A stretch of DNA of 64,000 nt. Source: Algibacter sp. L1A34. Lineage in GTDB: Bacteria > Bacteroidota > Bacteroidia > Flavobacteriales > Flavobacteriaceae. Shown piece after piece: positions 16,378 to 26,379 of the stretch. The position numbers and the translations under genes were made by a program. Numbering within the stretch: the first letter of the stretch is position 1; the number at the start of each line of letters is the position of its first letter. The DNA is taken from assembly GCF_009796805.1 (NCBI RefSeq), contig NZ_CP047029.1, positions 2,242,501 to 2,306,500 of the forward strand. The letters are read 5' to 3'. The notes beneath the pieces were generated by a model. That model was not told the origin of the DNA. It ran no database searches and saw only the letters and a list, made by a program, of their open reading frames with translations.

Positions 16378-18738
16378 TTAACTTTTACTAGTTAACCTTT
16401 TAAACCATGAGGTCTTCACATCATCTTCTCCATAACCATAACCATAACCATAACCTTTTTTTACGTCTGTTCCGTTTATAACCACAGACATATTAGGAAT
16501 TCTTTTTTCGTTATATAATTTTACAGGAACATCTAAAAGGCTTTTGTCTAAATAATTAGCGCGAACCATATAGATAAACAAATCGGCTTTCGATGCAATT
16601 TGTAAGGTGTCTGTTACCATGTTAACGGGGGCGGTATCTACAATTACATAATCATAATGTAGTTTTCCATAATTTAAAGCCTCGTCAAAACGTCCATTTA
16701 TCAGAAGCTCCGAGGGGTTTGGTGGTACCATTCCAGACTGGATAATATCGAATTCACCATTTTTAGCGGGCTCTATAATGTTTTTTATGTCAACACTGTT
16801 ATCGGCCATAAAAACGGATAATCCCTTATCTGTAGTTGGCATTTCTAAATATTCTGCTACTTTTGGTTTACGTATATCAGCACCAATAAGGAGTACTTTT
16901 TTGTTAGACATAGCAAGAACGGTTGCTAAATTAATAGCTACAAATGTTTTTCCTTCACCAGGAATGGTAGAAGTAATGTATATCGTTTTAGAGCTGTCTT
17001 TCAAGTTACCCAACATAAAATTCATGTTGGTTCTTAGCATTCTAAAAGCTTCGGCAATATTCCCTCTGTCAGATTTTGTAAGAATTTTATTTTTGTCTAA
17101 TGTTTTTGGAATGTTACCTATAATAGGCGCTTTTAAACTGTCCTCGACATCTTCTTGATTGCGTATTTTAGTATCTAACATAAATATTATGGATATAATT
17201 ACAAAAGGAATAAGGAAACCGAACAACAATGCTATAACATAAATCATTTTTTTGTTGGGGCTTACAGGGTAGTAGCTACCGTCTGCCGAATCAATAAGTT
17301 TGGCGTTTGGTACGGTTACGGCTAAAGAAATTGAATTTTCTTCTCGTTTTTTTAATAAAAATAAATAGAGTGTTTCTACAATTTGTTGTTGGCGTTGTAT
17401 ATCTCTATACTGACGTTCTTTTTTTGGAGCAGAGGTTATTTTGTTATCAATACGTTTTTCCTGAGATTGTGCTTGCCCTAAAGAAATCGTTAAACTTCGC
17501 TTTAAATTGGCTAAACCTTGATTTATACTATTATACAATTGCGATAATTGTGCATTCAAATTTAGAAGTACAGGATTGTTTTTTCCAGAACTTTGCATGA
17601 GTCTATTACGTTCTAGTAATAAAATATTGTACTGAGTCGTGCTCGAGTTCACTTGGTTGGAGTTAAGACCTAAATTTTCCGGAATTAAATTATCCGAATC
17701 TGGATTCATATTTTCAAGCACATAGTCTACCAGTTTTAATTGGGTCCTTAAATCAATAATTTCTTTTCCTACTTCAGAGTTGGTTTGTAAAACAATGCCT
17801 GTTTCAACAGTAATGTCCGTTAGTTTATTACTTGATTTAAATCTTTCGGCTGTTTTGTCAACCTTTCTTAAATCATCCTCAATGAGTTCTAAACGTTCGT
17901 TAATAAAGGTATTGGTATTATTACCTATCAAACTTTTATATTCTATGGCATCCTTATTATATTGTAGGACTAATTCATCTAAAATACGCTCTGCTTTTAT
18001 TTTTACGGGGCTTCTTAAAGTTAGTTTTAAAATACTTGCTTTTTTATTCCATAAACTCACATCAATGCTGTTTCTATAAGCATTGGCAACATCTTTTATA
18101 GGCGCTGTGCTAACAATATAGACTGTATTAATATCGGCTTCTGTAATTTGTTTCGGTGTAATAATCAGTTCACCATCGGTAATTGCAATTTTTTCACCGT
18201 AGGTATGTGTTACTGCAGGTGTTTCTTCACCATGGGATAATTCAAATTTAGTATCCGAAAGAATTTTAACGGTAAATGCTGTTCTCCTCCAAAAAAATGT
18301 AGAATCTTTAATAAAAAAAGCCGTTTTAAAAGGCAGGTCATCCTTATATATTTCTTGATTTATGACGTTACCTTCTTTAAAATAACTAATATTAAGCTCT
18401 AGTTTGTTTACAACGCGTGTCATTAAACTTCTAGACGTTAAAATACCCATCTCATTTTCAATATTTTTAGAATTACCTCCACCTAGGCCTAATTCTTCAA
18501 AAGCAGCCAGTTCTGTAGGTAATCCACCACCGTCTTCATTATCAATCAAAATAGTTGTAGAAACCTCGTAGGAGTTTGGGGTATAGCGCAAATAGAAGTA
18601 AGCGCTCATTAAGGCAAGAAAAAGTCCTAATACAAACCACTTCCAATAGTATAGGTATTTTTCAACTTTTTGGCGAATATTGATGTCCTCGTCGTCATCG
18701 ATAAACATATAATCCTGAAAGTTTTCTTTATTTTGCAT
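16378..18738 (-). CDS. wzc: Wzc-type polysaccharide co-polymerase and BY-kinase
   Basis: A 786-residue inner-membrane tyrosine autokinase that controls chain length and export of capsule or exopolysaccharide. Residues about 20-55 hold the first Wzz segment and membrane helix, a long periplasmic coiled-coil region with GNVR-type sequence follows (to about 490), and a second helix lies near 505-525. The cytoplasmic kinase has Walker A (PGEGKT, about 593-598), Walker A' (LLIGADIRKP, about 619-628) and Walker B (YVIVDTAP, about 697-704). The C-terminal tyrosine cluster alternates glycine and tyrosine (GYGYGYGYG, about 765). It is the last gene of the locus, 479 bases after the WecG-like gene, and may have its own promoter. 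No wza-like partner is adjacent. Confidence 0.93.
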   Translation of the reverse strand: MQNKENFQDYMFIDDDEDINIRQKVEKYLYYWKWFVLGLFLALMSAYFYLRYTPNSYEVSTTILIDNEDGGGLPTELAAFEELGLGGGNSKNIENEMGILTSRSLMTRVVNKLELNISYFKEGNVINQEIYKDDLPFKTAFFIKDSTFFWRRTAFTVKILSDTKFELSHGEETPAVTHTYGEKIAITDGELIITPKQITEADINTVYIVSTAPIKDVANAYRNSIDVSLWNKKASILKLTLRSPVKIKAERILDELVLQYNKDAIEYKSLIGNNTNTFINERLELIEDDLRKVDKTAERFKSSNKLTDITVETGIVLQTNSEVGKEIIDLRTQLKLVDYVLENMNPDSDNLIPENLGLNSNQVNSSTTQYNILLLERNRLMQSSGKNNPVLLNLNAQLSQLYNSINQGLANLKRSLTISLGQAQSQEKRIDNKITSAPKKERQYRDIQRQQQIVETLYLFLLKKREENSISLAVTVPNAKLIDSADGSYYPVSPNKKMIYVIALLFGFLIPFVIISIIFMLDTKIRNQEDVEDSLKAPIIGNIPKTLDKNKILTKSDRGNIAEAFRMLRTNMNFMLGNLKDSSKTIYITSTIPGEGKTFVAINLATVLAMSNKKVLLIGADIRKPKVAEYLEMPTTDKGLSVFMADNSVDIKNIIEPAKNGEFDIIQSGMVPPNPSELLINGRFDEALNYGKLHYDYVIVDTAPVNMVTDTLQIASKADLFIYMVRANYLDKSLLDVPVKLYNEKRIPNMSVVINGTDVKKGYGYGYGYGEDDVKTSWFKRLTSKS

Positions 18739-19217
18739 ATTATATTATATTAAGATTAGGGAGTGATAAGTGTATAGGTTGAAGCTGTTATTGCACCTGT
18801 ATTAGGTCGGATTAGAGCTGTGTTGATTATAATTGAGACTGTTTTCATAGTTGAAAGATGTATTTTTTAAGCGACTACTTTATATTTATCATGAGTAATC
18901 TGTTAATGTTTAACATATCAGTTTGCTATATATTCGGTTCATACTGTCGTCAGGTTTTATTATTATAATAACTGCTATCTCTCTATTATAGAGTTTTTAG
19001 TAGCTTATTTGCTTACAATAATAGTATTTTTAGAAATGAATACTTCGTTTTTTTAATTATTTTCTTTGTACATTAAAAAACATCGATGAAAACTCTAAAA
19101 AACACTCTTTACTTGCTCTTTAACAATGAGATTCGTTTTAATAAATGAAATATAAACTGCAGGTTTGTTCAGAATATCATTTATTTTATGCTCTCTTGCG
19201 TTATGGGTATTTTGGTG
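18739..19217. other. 479-base gap between the WecG-like gene and wzc
   Basis: No gene on either strand. An AT-rich leader probably holds the wzc promoter (minus strand), but no TAnnTTTG match with a -33 partner was found. No hairpin with a T run was seen. Confidence 0.4.
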
Positions 19218-19943
19218 TTAAAACAATGATTGTAGTTTTTCGAGAAATACATAATAGACAAATTTAGTATTCCCAACTAAATACCTGCGCCACATACGTT
19301 TGGGTTCTTTTACTAGTCTATACAACCATTCCATACCCAAATTAAGAATCCATTTGGGCGCTCTGTTTACGGTGCCTGCATAAAAATCGAATACGGCACC
19401 TATAGAACATATTACAGAGGTATGGAGTTTCTCTTTATACTCGTGGCCCCACTTTTCTTGTTTAGGTGCCGTCATGCCAATAAAAAGAATATCCGGAGAA
19501 AACGCATTCACTTGGGCAATCATTTCACTATTATCTTCCTTGTTAAATGTTGCTTTATATGGTGGTGAATAACTAGCAAGTTTTACTTTAGGAAATTCTT
19601 GGGAAACTCTATTTTTAATAAGGGCCAAGGTGCTCTCTGAAGCTCCTAAATAAAACACTTTTAAACCTTTTAAATGGGATTCCGATAATAAATATTGGTG
19701 GATGTCCCAACCTGCAATTTTCTTGATTTTTTTACCTCCTAATAATTTAGAAGCTAGTACAATACTAGTGCCATCTGGTAATAATATATCACTAGTATTT
19801 AATACCTCTGCAAAGTGGGCATCTTTTTTAGCCATACAAAAGGAATAGGCATTTATAGTATTTATAAAACACTTGCTATCCGTTTTTATTTCGGAAACTG
19901 GTTGACTAAAAATTTTGTTTTTAACAATATCTGTTAAATTCAT
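19218..19943 (-). CDS. WecG/TagA/CpsF family glycosyltransferase
   Basis: A 241-residue GT26-family transferase that usually adds an N-acetylaminosugar or uronic-type sugar to a polyprenyl-diphosphate-linked sugar at the inner membrane. Visible motifs: LPDGTSIVLASKLLG, the catalytic-region DILFIGMTAPKQEKW, and the long C-terminal signature GAVFDFYAGTVNRAPKWI followed by GMEWLYRLVKEPKRMWRRY. Family members normally perform the second step of repeat-unit assembly; since no WcaJ/WbaP-type first enzyme is in the window, the initiating enzyme must be encoded elsewhere. It is separated by 202 non-coding bases from the preceding glycosyltransferase gene of the operon. Confidence 0.92.
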   Translation of the reverse strand: MNLTDIVKNKIFSQPVSEIKTDSKCFINTINAYSFCMAKKDAHFAEVLNTSDILLPDGTSIVLASKLLGGKKIKKIAGWDIHQYLLSESHLKGLKVFYLGASESTLALIKNRVSQEFPKVKLASYSPPYKATFNKEDNSEMIAQVNAFSPDILFIGMTAPKQEKWGHEYKEKLHTSVICSIGAVFDFYAGTVNRAPKWILNLGMEWLYRLVKEPKRMWRRYLVGNTKFVYYVFLEKLQSLF

Positions 19944-20145
19944 ATGTAAAGGAACTTTGTTTTTAAGTGATAAATTTTTATTTAATAACCTTGCAATTTG
20001 ACTTTTTAAAAATTATTAAATTAGACTTCAATTTGTTTAAACATGTTTTATACATGTGGGATATAATACTTTTGTTTATTTTATATTTTTGTTTATCATA
20101 AATGTCAAAATTTTATAATGTCGATGATATAGTAATTAAAGTATT

Positions 20146-21369
20146 CTATTTTTTTAAAGATTCATTATATAATTTTATCATATTTTTAGCCTTTAGATCC
20201 CATGATAATTCAATTTGACGTTGTTTACAATTATTGGATAACAATTCTAGCTTTTCCCTATTATTAAATAAGTCTTTAATTTTTTTTGCAAAATGGATAG
20301 ACGATTGTTCAGGATTACTTAACTCAATTTTAATTCCAACATTTTCATTTATTGAATCTCCTTGGCCACAAGTATTAAAGCATAATACTGGTAAGTTATT
20401 GCTTATAGATTCTAGTACTACATGAGGTGTGCCTTCTGCTACACTAGTGAAAAAAAATAAATCACATTTTTGCATCAATTGCTGCACTTCACTATGTTTT
20501 ATTAAACCGTACCATTTACATTGATTTTCTATACCTATGCTTTTTGCCAAAGACTTATAGGCTAAATCATCGCCACCGCCTACAATATGCAGCACAATGT
20601 CTTCGTTATTTATTTCTTTTAAAGTCTGTATTGCAATAGGTAATTGCTTTCTAAAATCAAGTTTCCCTACCCACAGTAGGTCAAGGTTCTTTTTATTTGT
20701 TTTATCTACTATTTTATGTTCTTGGATATAACAGCCAGTTTCATTTAATAAAGGGGAGTTTATTCCAAAAAAGCGATTAAAAGAGGTTTGGGAATTCGTA
20801 GATGCAGAAACAACCACAGAAGCATTTTTAACAGCTATCCGAAGACGTTTTGAATGTTTAAGCTGCAGATAGGTAATCCGATTCTTAAGATTTATGAAAA
20901 GCTTTGTTTTTAAATCAGCCCCATTAAGATAAGCTACAGGGAATTTTTGTTTAGCATCGACAGGTCCCCAAATTAGTGGAACATTTGTAATTTTCCATAA
21001 ATACCCAGGTTCTCTAAAACCAATCATATTTAATTGATGTAATACATCAATTTTATTTGTTTTTAGGATTTCTTGAGCTATTTGATATGTTTTAAATTGC
21101 CACTTTTTATAATGTTTGTAAAACCGCCAATCGCCCTGGTTCCAGCACATTTTTCGAATTTCGACACTAACAGGGTTGTAATGAAATGTTAAATTAGTTC
21201 CTTGAGGTAATTCTTTTACAGCAGCTTCTATTTCTTTTTGCCATTCGCCTTCAGTTATTACTATTACCTTGCAATACTTAGCTAAATTGATGACCCAGTT
21301 CCATGCCATTCCGGGTTCAGATCCCATATTTGGGGCGCAAGCATACGCATTAATTAATACAGAAATCAT
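20146..21369 (-). CDS. GT4 family glycosyltransferase
   Basis: A 407-residue GT-B glycosyltransferase. The N-terminal domain begins with ISVLINAYACAPNMGSEPGMAWNWV, a glycine-rich acceptor loop typical of GT4. The C-terminal nucleotide-sugar domain shows DLLWVGKLDFRKQL, IVGGGDD, and the EX7E-like segment AEGTPHVVLESISNNLPVLCF. It should transfer a hexose or deoxyhexose during repeat-unit assembly on the cytoplasmic face. Its ATG overlaps the stop of the upstream acyltransferase gene by 4 bases (21366-21369), indicating translational coupling. Donor and linkage are unknown. Confidence 0.9.
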   Translation of the reverse strand: MISVLINAYACAPNMGSEPGMAWNWVINLAKYCKVIVITEGEWQKEIEAAVKELPQGTNLTFHYNPVSVEIRKMCWNQGDWRFYKHYKKWQFKTYQIAQEILKTNKIDVLHQLNMIGFREPGYLWKITNVPLIWGPVDAKQKFPVAYLNGADLKTKLFINLKNRITYLQLKHSKRLRIAVKNASVVVSASTNSQTSFNRFFGINSPLLNETGCYIQEHKIVDKTNKKNLDLLWVGKLDFRKQLPIAIQTLKEINNEDIVLHIVGGGDDLAYKSLAKSIGIENQCKWYGLIKHSEVQQLMQKCDLFFFTSVAEGTPHVVLESISNNLPVLCFNTCGQGDSINENVGIKIELSNPEQSSIHFAKKIKDLFNNREKLELLSNNCKQRQIELSWDLKAKNMIKLYNESLKK

Positions 21370-22400
21370 AGTGAAATTTTTAAGTTTTTTAATAATTTTC
21401 CTTCAATTATTTTCTTATATAAATAAATCGTTGGTAGCATTAGAAGCATTACGATTAAAGTACAAATTAAAGAGGCTACGATATCAGTTCTAACTTCTAA
21501 AACAGACTTTTCAGATACAACAGAATAGGTAAATATAATCACCCTTTTTATAGGATCGTGAATACATAATATCACTAATGAATTAATACCAAAAAAAGAT
21601 AGAGTATTAGACCAATACATATTCATTTTATAGGCTACTAAATCTACAAATAATAAGAGCATTGCAATTGTAAAAAATGCAATTAATATATAAATTAAAT
21701 TAGTATTATAGCTTGGTAAAAGGTGTGTGTTTGGAATATAATCTAATATAAAACTAGTATAGATTATAATCATTAAAATAAGTAATATTCCTTTTTGAAA
21801 AAAACGGAGTAAGTTAAGCTTCATAAAATATTTTCCAAAATAAAAAAACAATAATGAAATTGATGCTTTAAACAATTGAAAAGGCAGATCAAAGCCTAAA
21901 TGGATAAGCTGTAAAACATAAAACCCGATAGTAAAAAACAAAAAAACCAATATTAATTGAACTATAAAATTTTTGAATTTTTGAACATAAAAATTCATAA
22001 TCTCTATAGATAGCAAGCAGGGGATAAACCATAGAGGAGTGTTATAGTGGCCTCCATAAAATACTCCAATTATAGGGGAATACCAAGTTTCATAAATGTC
22101 GCTTGCTCCTGGTCTAAATTTTGATTCTATAAAAACCCAATACAAGTATGTTAAAATATAGAAAAACAAATAAGGTAGAATTAGATTATTAAAACGCTTA
22201 ATTAAAAGAGGTTTGATGCTATGTTTTTTTAAATTTTTTGAAAACATACCAGATAGTAAAAAAAATAAGGGCATATGAAAAGAATATATAAAATTATATA
22301 AAAAATCATGTTTATTATAGGTGTGTCCAAAAACAACTAATGTTATTCCTATAGATTTAGCTATATCAATGTAATAAATTCGTTTTTTTTCAACAAGCAT
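21366..22400 (-). CDS. Acyltransferase family 3 membrane protein
   Basis: A 344-residue integral membrane protein with about ten hydrophobic segments. It starts with the acyltransferase-3 signature IYYIDIAKSIGITLVVFGHTYN, whose histidine is the presumed catalytic residue, then FIYSFHMPLFFLLSGMF. Such proteins (OafA/WecH type) move acetyl or other acyl groups across the membrane onto cell-surface glycans. It is one of two in this locus (the other at 31636-32658), and its stop overlaps the next start. The acyl group and target sugar are not predictable. Confidence 0.9.
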   Translation of the reverse strand: MLVEKKRIYYIDIAKSIGITLVVFGHTYNKHDFLYNFIYSFHMPLFFLLSGMFSKNLKKHSIKPLLIKRFNNLILPYLFFYILTYLYWVFIESKFRPGASDIYETWYSPIIGVFYGGHYNTPLWFIPCLLSIEIMNFYVQKFKNFIVQLILVFLFFTIGFYVLQLIHLGFDLPFQLFKASISLLFFYFGKYFMKLNLLRFFQKGILLILMIIIYTSFILDYIPNTHLLPSYNTNLIYILIAFFTIAMLLLFVDLVAYKMNMYWSNTLSFFGINSLVILCIHDPIKRVIIFTYSVVSEKSVLEVRTDIVASLICTLIVMLLMLPTIYLYKKIIEGKLLKNLKISL

Positions 22401-22410
22401 CCTTAAATAT

Positions 22411-23778
22411 TTATATTTTGTATATTAATTTTTCATTGATAAACTCATCCAATATAGGCAACAATGCTGCAGTTGGATTGATACCACCAGATCTTGGTAA
22501 AATACCAGTATTAACTAGTAACATATTATCATATTCATTGAAATAAGAATCAATATTTTCATAATGAAACATCTTATGAGGATGATATATATCTTCCGTA
22601 TTTTGGACATCAATTTCTTCAGCTAAAATTTCAAAATCTACTTTAGAATTTTTAAGGTGTTCTACAACTTGGTCTTTTGCATTTCTATAAACTACAGCTG
22701 CATTTTCACCAATGTTATAGGTCACTTCTAAACCGTTTATACCAAATGTGTCTTTTTCTTTTGAAAGAGATACAAAACTATCATTAGTGGGGTTATCAAT
22801 ATCAATGTACAAAAACCACTCGTTTTTATAAACATAAATACGGCGATGAAATAGAACTGCCCATCCGAAACCTATGGCCTGCGGAATATTGATTATAATG
22901 TTTTTAATAGCTTTTAATGTAACTTGTTTTTTAAATAAAATGGTTTTTAAACTTTGAAAAAAAGGAAAATCCATATTAAAAACGGGATGTACATAAAAAG
23001 AACAATTGTCATATTCACCAATAAGTCTTTTGGTTATTAACGAAAATCCTTTCATTTTAAAAACAAAATTTTCCTTACCAATAGAGGTATTCTTTTTTAT
23101 TTTAAAAACCTTTTGAGAAAGATGATCTGAAAAATACACCTTCTTTTCGGGTATTAAACCAGATGATAATAAAATACGAGCACTTTCAAAAGCACCAGTA
23201 GTTAAAAAGTAATAATCAAAAGAAGCCTCTTGTTCAACACCATTTTTTATGTAATGAACTTTAGTTATTTTTTTTTCACCATTCGTAGCAATCTTTGAAA
23301 CACGAGCATTTGAAATAATTGTAACTTGCTTGCGTTGTTGAATCTTAAATATTTTAAAAAAGTTTCTGTTAAAGACACTTAACCAAACTCCTGTTTTAGT
23401 AAAAAGCGTATTAGTTACAAAATTCTCTTTATAATTATTTGTGATATTAAATTTTTTAAGCATGCTCTCTTTATGCTTTTCATTTAATTTAACAACATCA
23501 GTCATGAAGGGGTTTGGATTGCTAAAATCATTTTCTGTATACGTTAATAATTGACCACCCCATTTCTCAGTAGCTCCGCCAAAACCAAAAAAACGTCCAT
23601 CACTAAGCCCTTTATAAACTCTACTCTTTAGACTTGAAAAATATCCAATTTCTTTTTCACTTTTAATGGCAGCATCTCCTACATCAAAAAGGGTAATAGT
23701 TGCTTTAGGGTATTTTTCGAGTAATGCATCTATGGTGTAACTACCATATGCGCCTGCTCCCATAACACAAATATTCAT
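22411..23778 (-). CDS. FAD-dependent, GMC-like oxidoreductase
   Basis: A 455-residue flavoprotein. The N-terminal dinucleotide fold shows NICVMGAGAYGSYTIDALL (GxGxxG) and an acidic strand end TITLFDVGD; the segment FFGFGGATEKWGGQL resembles the flavin-binding GGxS/W region of GMC oxidoreductases, and the C-terminus has NTGILPRSGGINPTAALLPI, like the second FAD signature with a catalytic-region asparagine. It would oxidise or reduce a sugar hydroxyl, but no GMC enzyme of known capsule function is obviously similar. It lies 9 bases after the SDR gene at 23788 and 10 bases before the acyltransferase, within a tight operon, suggesting a modified sugar. Confidence 0.75.
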   Translation of the reverse strand: MNICVMGAGAYGSYTIDALLEKYPKATITLFDVGDAAIKSEKEIGYFSSLKSRVYKGLSDGRFFGFGGATEKWGGQLLTYTENDFSNPNPFMTDVVKLNEKHKESMLKKFNITNNYKENFVTNTLFTKTGVWLSVFNRNFFKIFKIQQRKQVTIISNARVSKIATNGEKKITKVHYIKNGVEQEASFDYYFLTTGAFESARILLSSGLIPEKKVYFSDHLSQKVFKIKKNTSIGKENFVFKMKGFSLITKRLIGEYDNCSFYVHPVFNMDFPFFQSLKTILFKKQVTLKAIKNIIINIPQAIGFGWAVLFHRRIYVYKNEWFLYIDIDNPTNDSFVSLSKEKDTFGINGLEVTYNIGENAAVVYRNAKDQVVEHLKNSKVDFEILAEEIDVQNTEDIYHPHKMFHYENIDSYFNEYDNMLLVNTGILPRSGGINPTAALLPILDEFINEKLIYKI

Positions 23779-23787
23779 ATCTAGAAT

Positions 23788-24639
23788 TTATAATGTTAGT
23801 TGTAATTTATTTTCAGTTATTGTTGAATCATACTTTGATTCAATAAACATACTCTCAATACGTACATAAAATGATGCAGGTAACACTCCTATTTTCATAA
23901 ACAGTTTTGCAGAGCCCAATACCAACCATTTAGGCATAGTAATAATGCGCTTATGCCCAATTTCTTTTGCATACTTAAGTTTGGTCGCATTATCGTTTGG
24001 TAAAAAAAGATATACTTTTTGCTTTGGCTCTAAAGTTATAATGGCCATAATAGCTTTATGAATACTTGAGCGCTTTATAATTGGCATAATAGCTTTTTTA
24101 TGCCCTTTTAATAAAACAAAGCCAAGAGGTAAGTTTTTAATGAAAGGTGCTGGTCTATCTCCTGCTAGTACATAGCTAGGTCGTATAAAAGAAAGTTGAA
24201 AAGGTAGTGGGTCTAAAGATTCTAAATAGGCATCTGTTGCAATCTTAATAGCGCCATATCCTTTTTTATGCGTATTGGTTTCAATTGCTGTATTTTCATC
24301 AATTAATACTTCCGTATTAGAATACACCATAATAGATGAAAAATGGAGTAACTGTTTCACTTTTACAGTTTTGCAGAATGAGACTAAACCTTTTATAAAC
24401 TCTAAATTTTTAGATTCATCTGCATCTTTTATAACTATAAAATTAATAACAACATCATATGTTTTTTTTAGAAATTCGTTTTCTGCTAAATTAAAAACAT
24501 CTCCAAAGACCTTGTCTCCGATTCTATTTTTATCGCCTCTAGCAAAACAATCTACTTCAAAACCATTTTCTGTCATTTCTTTATAGAGACCATTTGCCAC
24601 AAATGAACTACTACCTATAATTAATATTTTTTTAGTCAT
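23788..24639 (-). CDS. NAD-dependent epimerase/dehydratase-like SDR
   Basis: A 283-residue extended short-chain dehydrogenase. The N-terminal Rossmann motif is degenerate ([14 protein letters not shown], with serine where glycine is normal), an acidic or polar cap follows at VDCFARGD, and YGAIK supplies the YxxxK active-site pair; [10 protein letters not shown] carries the catalytic serine. At 283 residues it is shorter than typical nucleotide-sugar epimerases (310-340), with a reduced C-terminal substrate domain. It overlaps the LbH acyltransferase gene by 8 bases and precedes the FAD enzyme, so the three probably act on one sugar or sugar precursor. The reaction is not assignable. Confidence 0.8.
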   Translation of the reverse strand: MTKKILIIGSSSFVANGLYKEMTENGFEVDCFARGDKNRIGDKVFGDVFNLAENEFLKKTYDVVINFIVIKDADESKNLEFIKGLVSFCKTVKVKQLLHFSSIMVYSNTEVLIDENTAIETNTHKKGYGAIKIATDAYLESLDPLPFQLSFIRPSYVLAGDRPAPFIKNLPLGFVLLKGHKKAIMPIIKRSSIHKAIMAIITLEPKQKVYLFLPNDNATKLKYAKEIGHKRIITMPKWLVLGSAKLFMKIGVLPASFYVRIESMFIESKYDSTITENKLQLTL

Positions 24640-25204
24640 TATTATTTAATTTTAAATAATTTAAATGAATGGATTTTGATTCTTCATTTTTAAATCTATC
24701 CCTAATTTTTTTGGCTGGTACACCTCCCCAAATTTCACAGTCTGGTACATTTTTATTAACTACTGAACCTGCTGCAATAATAGCTCCTTTTCCTATAGTA
24801 ACACCTGCAATAATAATTGCATTAGTACCTATCCAAACATCATCTTTTATTAATATAGGCTCATCAATGCCTCGTTCAGCATCCCACATATTTATTCCCG
24901 GAATATTAAAAACATGATCATTTTTACCTACAAAACTAACCCTACCAGCAATTAATATATTATTACCAAAATGTACATCTGTAGAAACCCAAGTACCTCT
25001 TCCAAACTGAACATTGTTACCAATGTGAATATCTCTTTTTACAAAAAGACACAATGGCATAACACGAACAAAGCCTTTATACTTCACCCAAGGCCATTTA
25101 AATGTAAAATAATACCAAGTACGTAAAACATTAAAATAGAAACGTAAAGCAAATTTAAACTTATTACTACCAGAAGGCATATTTTTGTATTCAATTTTTA
25201 TCAT
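24632..25204 (-). CDS. Left-handed beta-helix (hexapeptide) O-acyltransferase
   Basis: A 190-residue soluble acyltransferase of the LbH family. After a hydrophobic-aromatic N-terminus, hexapeptide repeats run from about residue 58 to 170 ([56 protein letters not shown]), ending with the usual GGVPAKKIR. Enzymes of this kind use acetyl-CoA to acetylate a sugar on the cytoplasmic side. The start ATG at 25204 is 8 bases from the preceding gene's stop, and its end overlaps the SDR gene. It is one of four LbH proteins in the locus. Confidence 0.9.
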   Translation of the reverse strand: MIKIEYKNMPSGSNKFKFALRFYFNVLRTWYYFTFKWPWVKYKGFVRVMPLCLFVKRDIHIGNNVQFGRGTWVSTDVHFGNNILIAGRVSFVGKNDHVFNIPGINMWDAERGIDEPILIKDDVWIGTNAIIIAGVTIGKGAIIAAGSVVNKNVPDCEIWGGVPAKKIRDRFKNEESKSIHLNYLKLNNND

Positions 25205-25212
25205 AACTCTAT

Positions 25213-26334
25213 TTAGTTCATGTTATAGATTTCAGAAAAAACTTTGACATACTCTTCAAAAGAAAAAGGCATTAAATTCTTTCTATAATTGTTTTCCGAT
25301 GATTGAATTCTTTTAAAAAATAAATTTAGAGACTCAACAAATTCATTCTCATTTAGAGGGTCAAACAATAAACCATTAAATTGATTCACAAAATCCACCG
25401 CCCCTATATATTTACTAGCCATTATAGGACATCCAAAGACCAAAGCCTCATTAACGACAGCGCCAAAGGGTTCAAATCTACTAGGAAGAATATAAAAATC
25501 TGCTAAATCATACCAAGCATACAAATTTTTTCCTGAATAAAAACCAGCAAATACCACTTTATCTTCAATATTTAATTTTTTACAGGTACCTTTTAAATTT
25601 TCCTTTTCACTTCCATCCCCAACCAATACCAATTTAAAATTATCATTATACGACTTTGCAAATGCTTCAAGCAATAAGTCTAGGCCCTTTACTTTTTCTA
25701 ACCTACCTGTATATAATATAATTTTACTATCATTCAGCCTAAATTGATCAATATACTTTTCAATTAAATCAGGAAAAAAAATTCTGTTTTTAAGTAATGT
25801 TATTGGGTTTTGTATATTAGGACAGATCTCTACTTTTAAGCTAGGGAAATTGTTATTATAAAAATTTCTCACAGTTTCACTATAAACAATAGCTGCATCT
25901 GCAATTGATAATACCTTTTTTCTAAAAACTGCTTTTATTCCTTTTACTTCTTCTGCTATTAATAAATTATCAGATGTTGTTATAACGTATTTAAAATTAA
26001 AAAGATTTAATTTACGATACGTAGCAATTATAATGCTTGTAGGTGAGTACTCATGTGAGAAAACAATATCGGGCTTAATGGTTTTAATTAATCTAAAAAT
26101 TCCAAATCGTATAGGACGTTTTCCAATTCTAAAACCCTTTTTTAAAAATATATTTTTAATATCCTTATCCAAACGATTTAATAGATCTTCTCTATCATAA
26201 TTAAATCCTTCTATATCAGCATCTGTATAAACAATTGTTAAATTATAATACTGTGCCATTTCATTAAACACATCAATACGCCATGGAGGTAAGTATTGAA
26301 AAAAAATTAATGCTTTAGGTTTATTCTTATTCAT
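25213..26334 (-). CDS. GT4 family glycosyltransferase
   Basis: A 373-residue GT-B transferase. N-terminal acceptor domain: [21 protein letters not shown]-terminal donor domain: [36 protein letters not shown], and [17 protein letters not shown], the EX7E motif with the two glutamates of retaining GT4 enzymes. It sits within the tightly spaced part of the locus, 45 bases after the alpha/beta-hydrolase-like gene and 8 bases before the LbH acyltransferase. Donor sugar unknown. Confidence 0.92.
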   Translation of the reverse strand: MNKNKPKALIFFQYLPPWRIDVFNEMAQYYNLTIVYTDADIEGFNYDREDLLNRLDKDIKNIFLKKGFRIGKRPIRFGIFRLIKTIKPDIVFSHEYSPTSIIIATYRKLNLFNFKYVITTSDNLLIAEEVKGIKAVFRKKVLSIADAAIVYSETVRNFYNNNFPSLKVEICPNIQNPITLLKNRIFFPDLIEKYIDQFRLNDSKIILYTGRLEKVKGLDLLLEAFAKSYNDNFKLVLVGDGSEKENLKGTCKKLNIEDKVVFAGFYSGKNLYAWYDLADFYILPSRFEPFGAVVNEALVFGCPIMASKYIGAVDFVNQFNGLLFDPLNENEFVESLNLFFKRIQSSENNYRKNLMPFSFEEYVKVFSEIYNMN

Positions 26335-26379
26335 TTTTATATTCGATAATAATAAATCAGCTAAATCCTATCGGATTAT

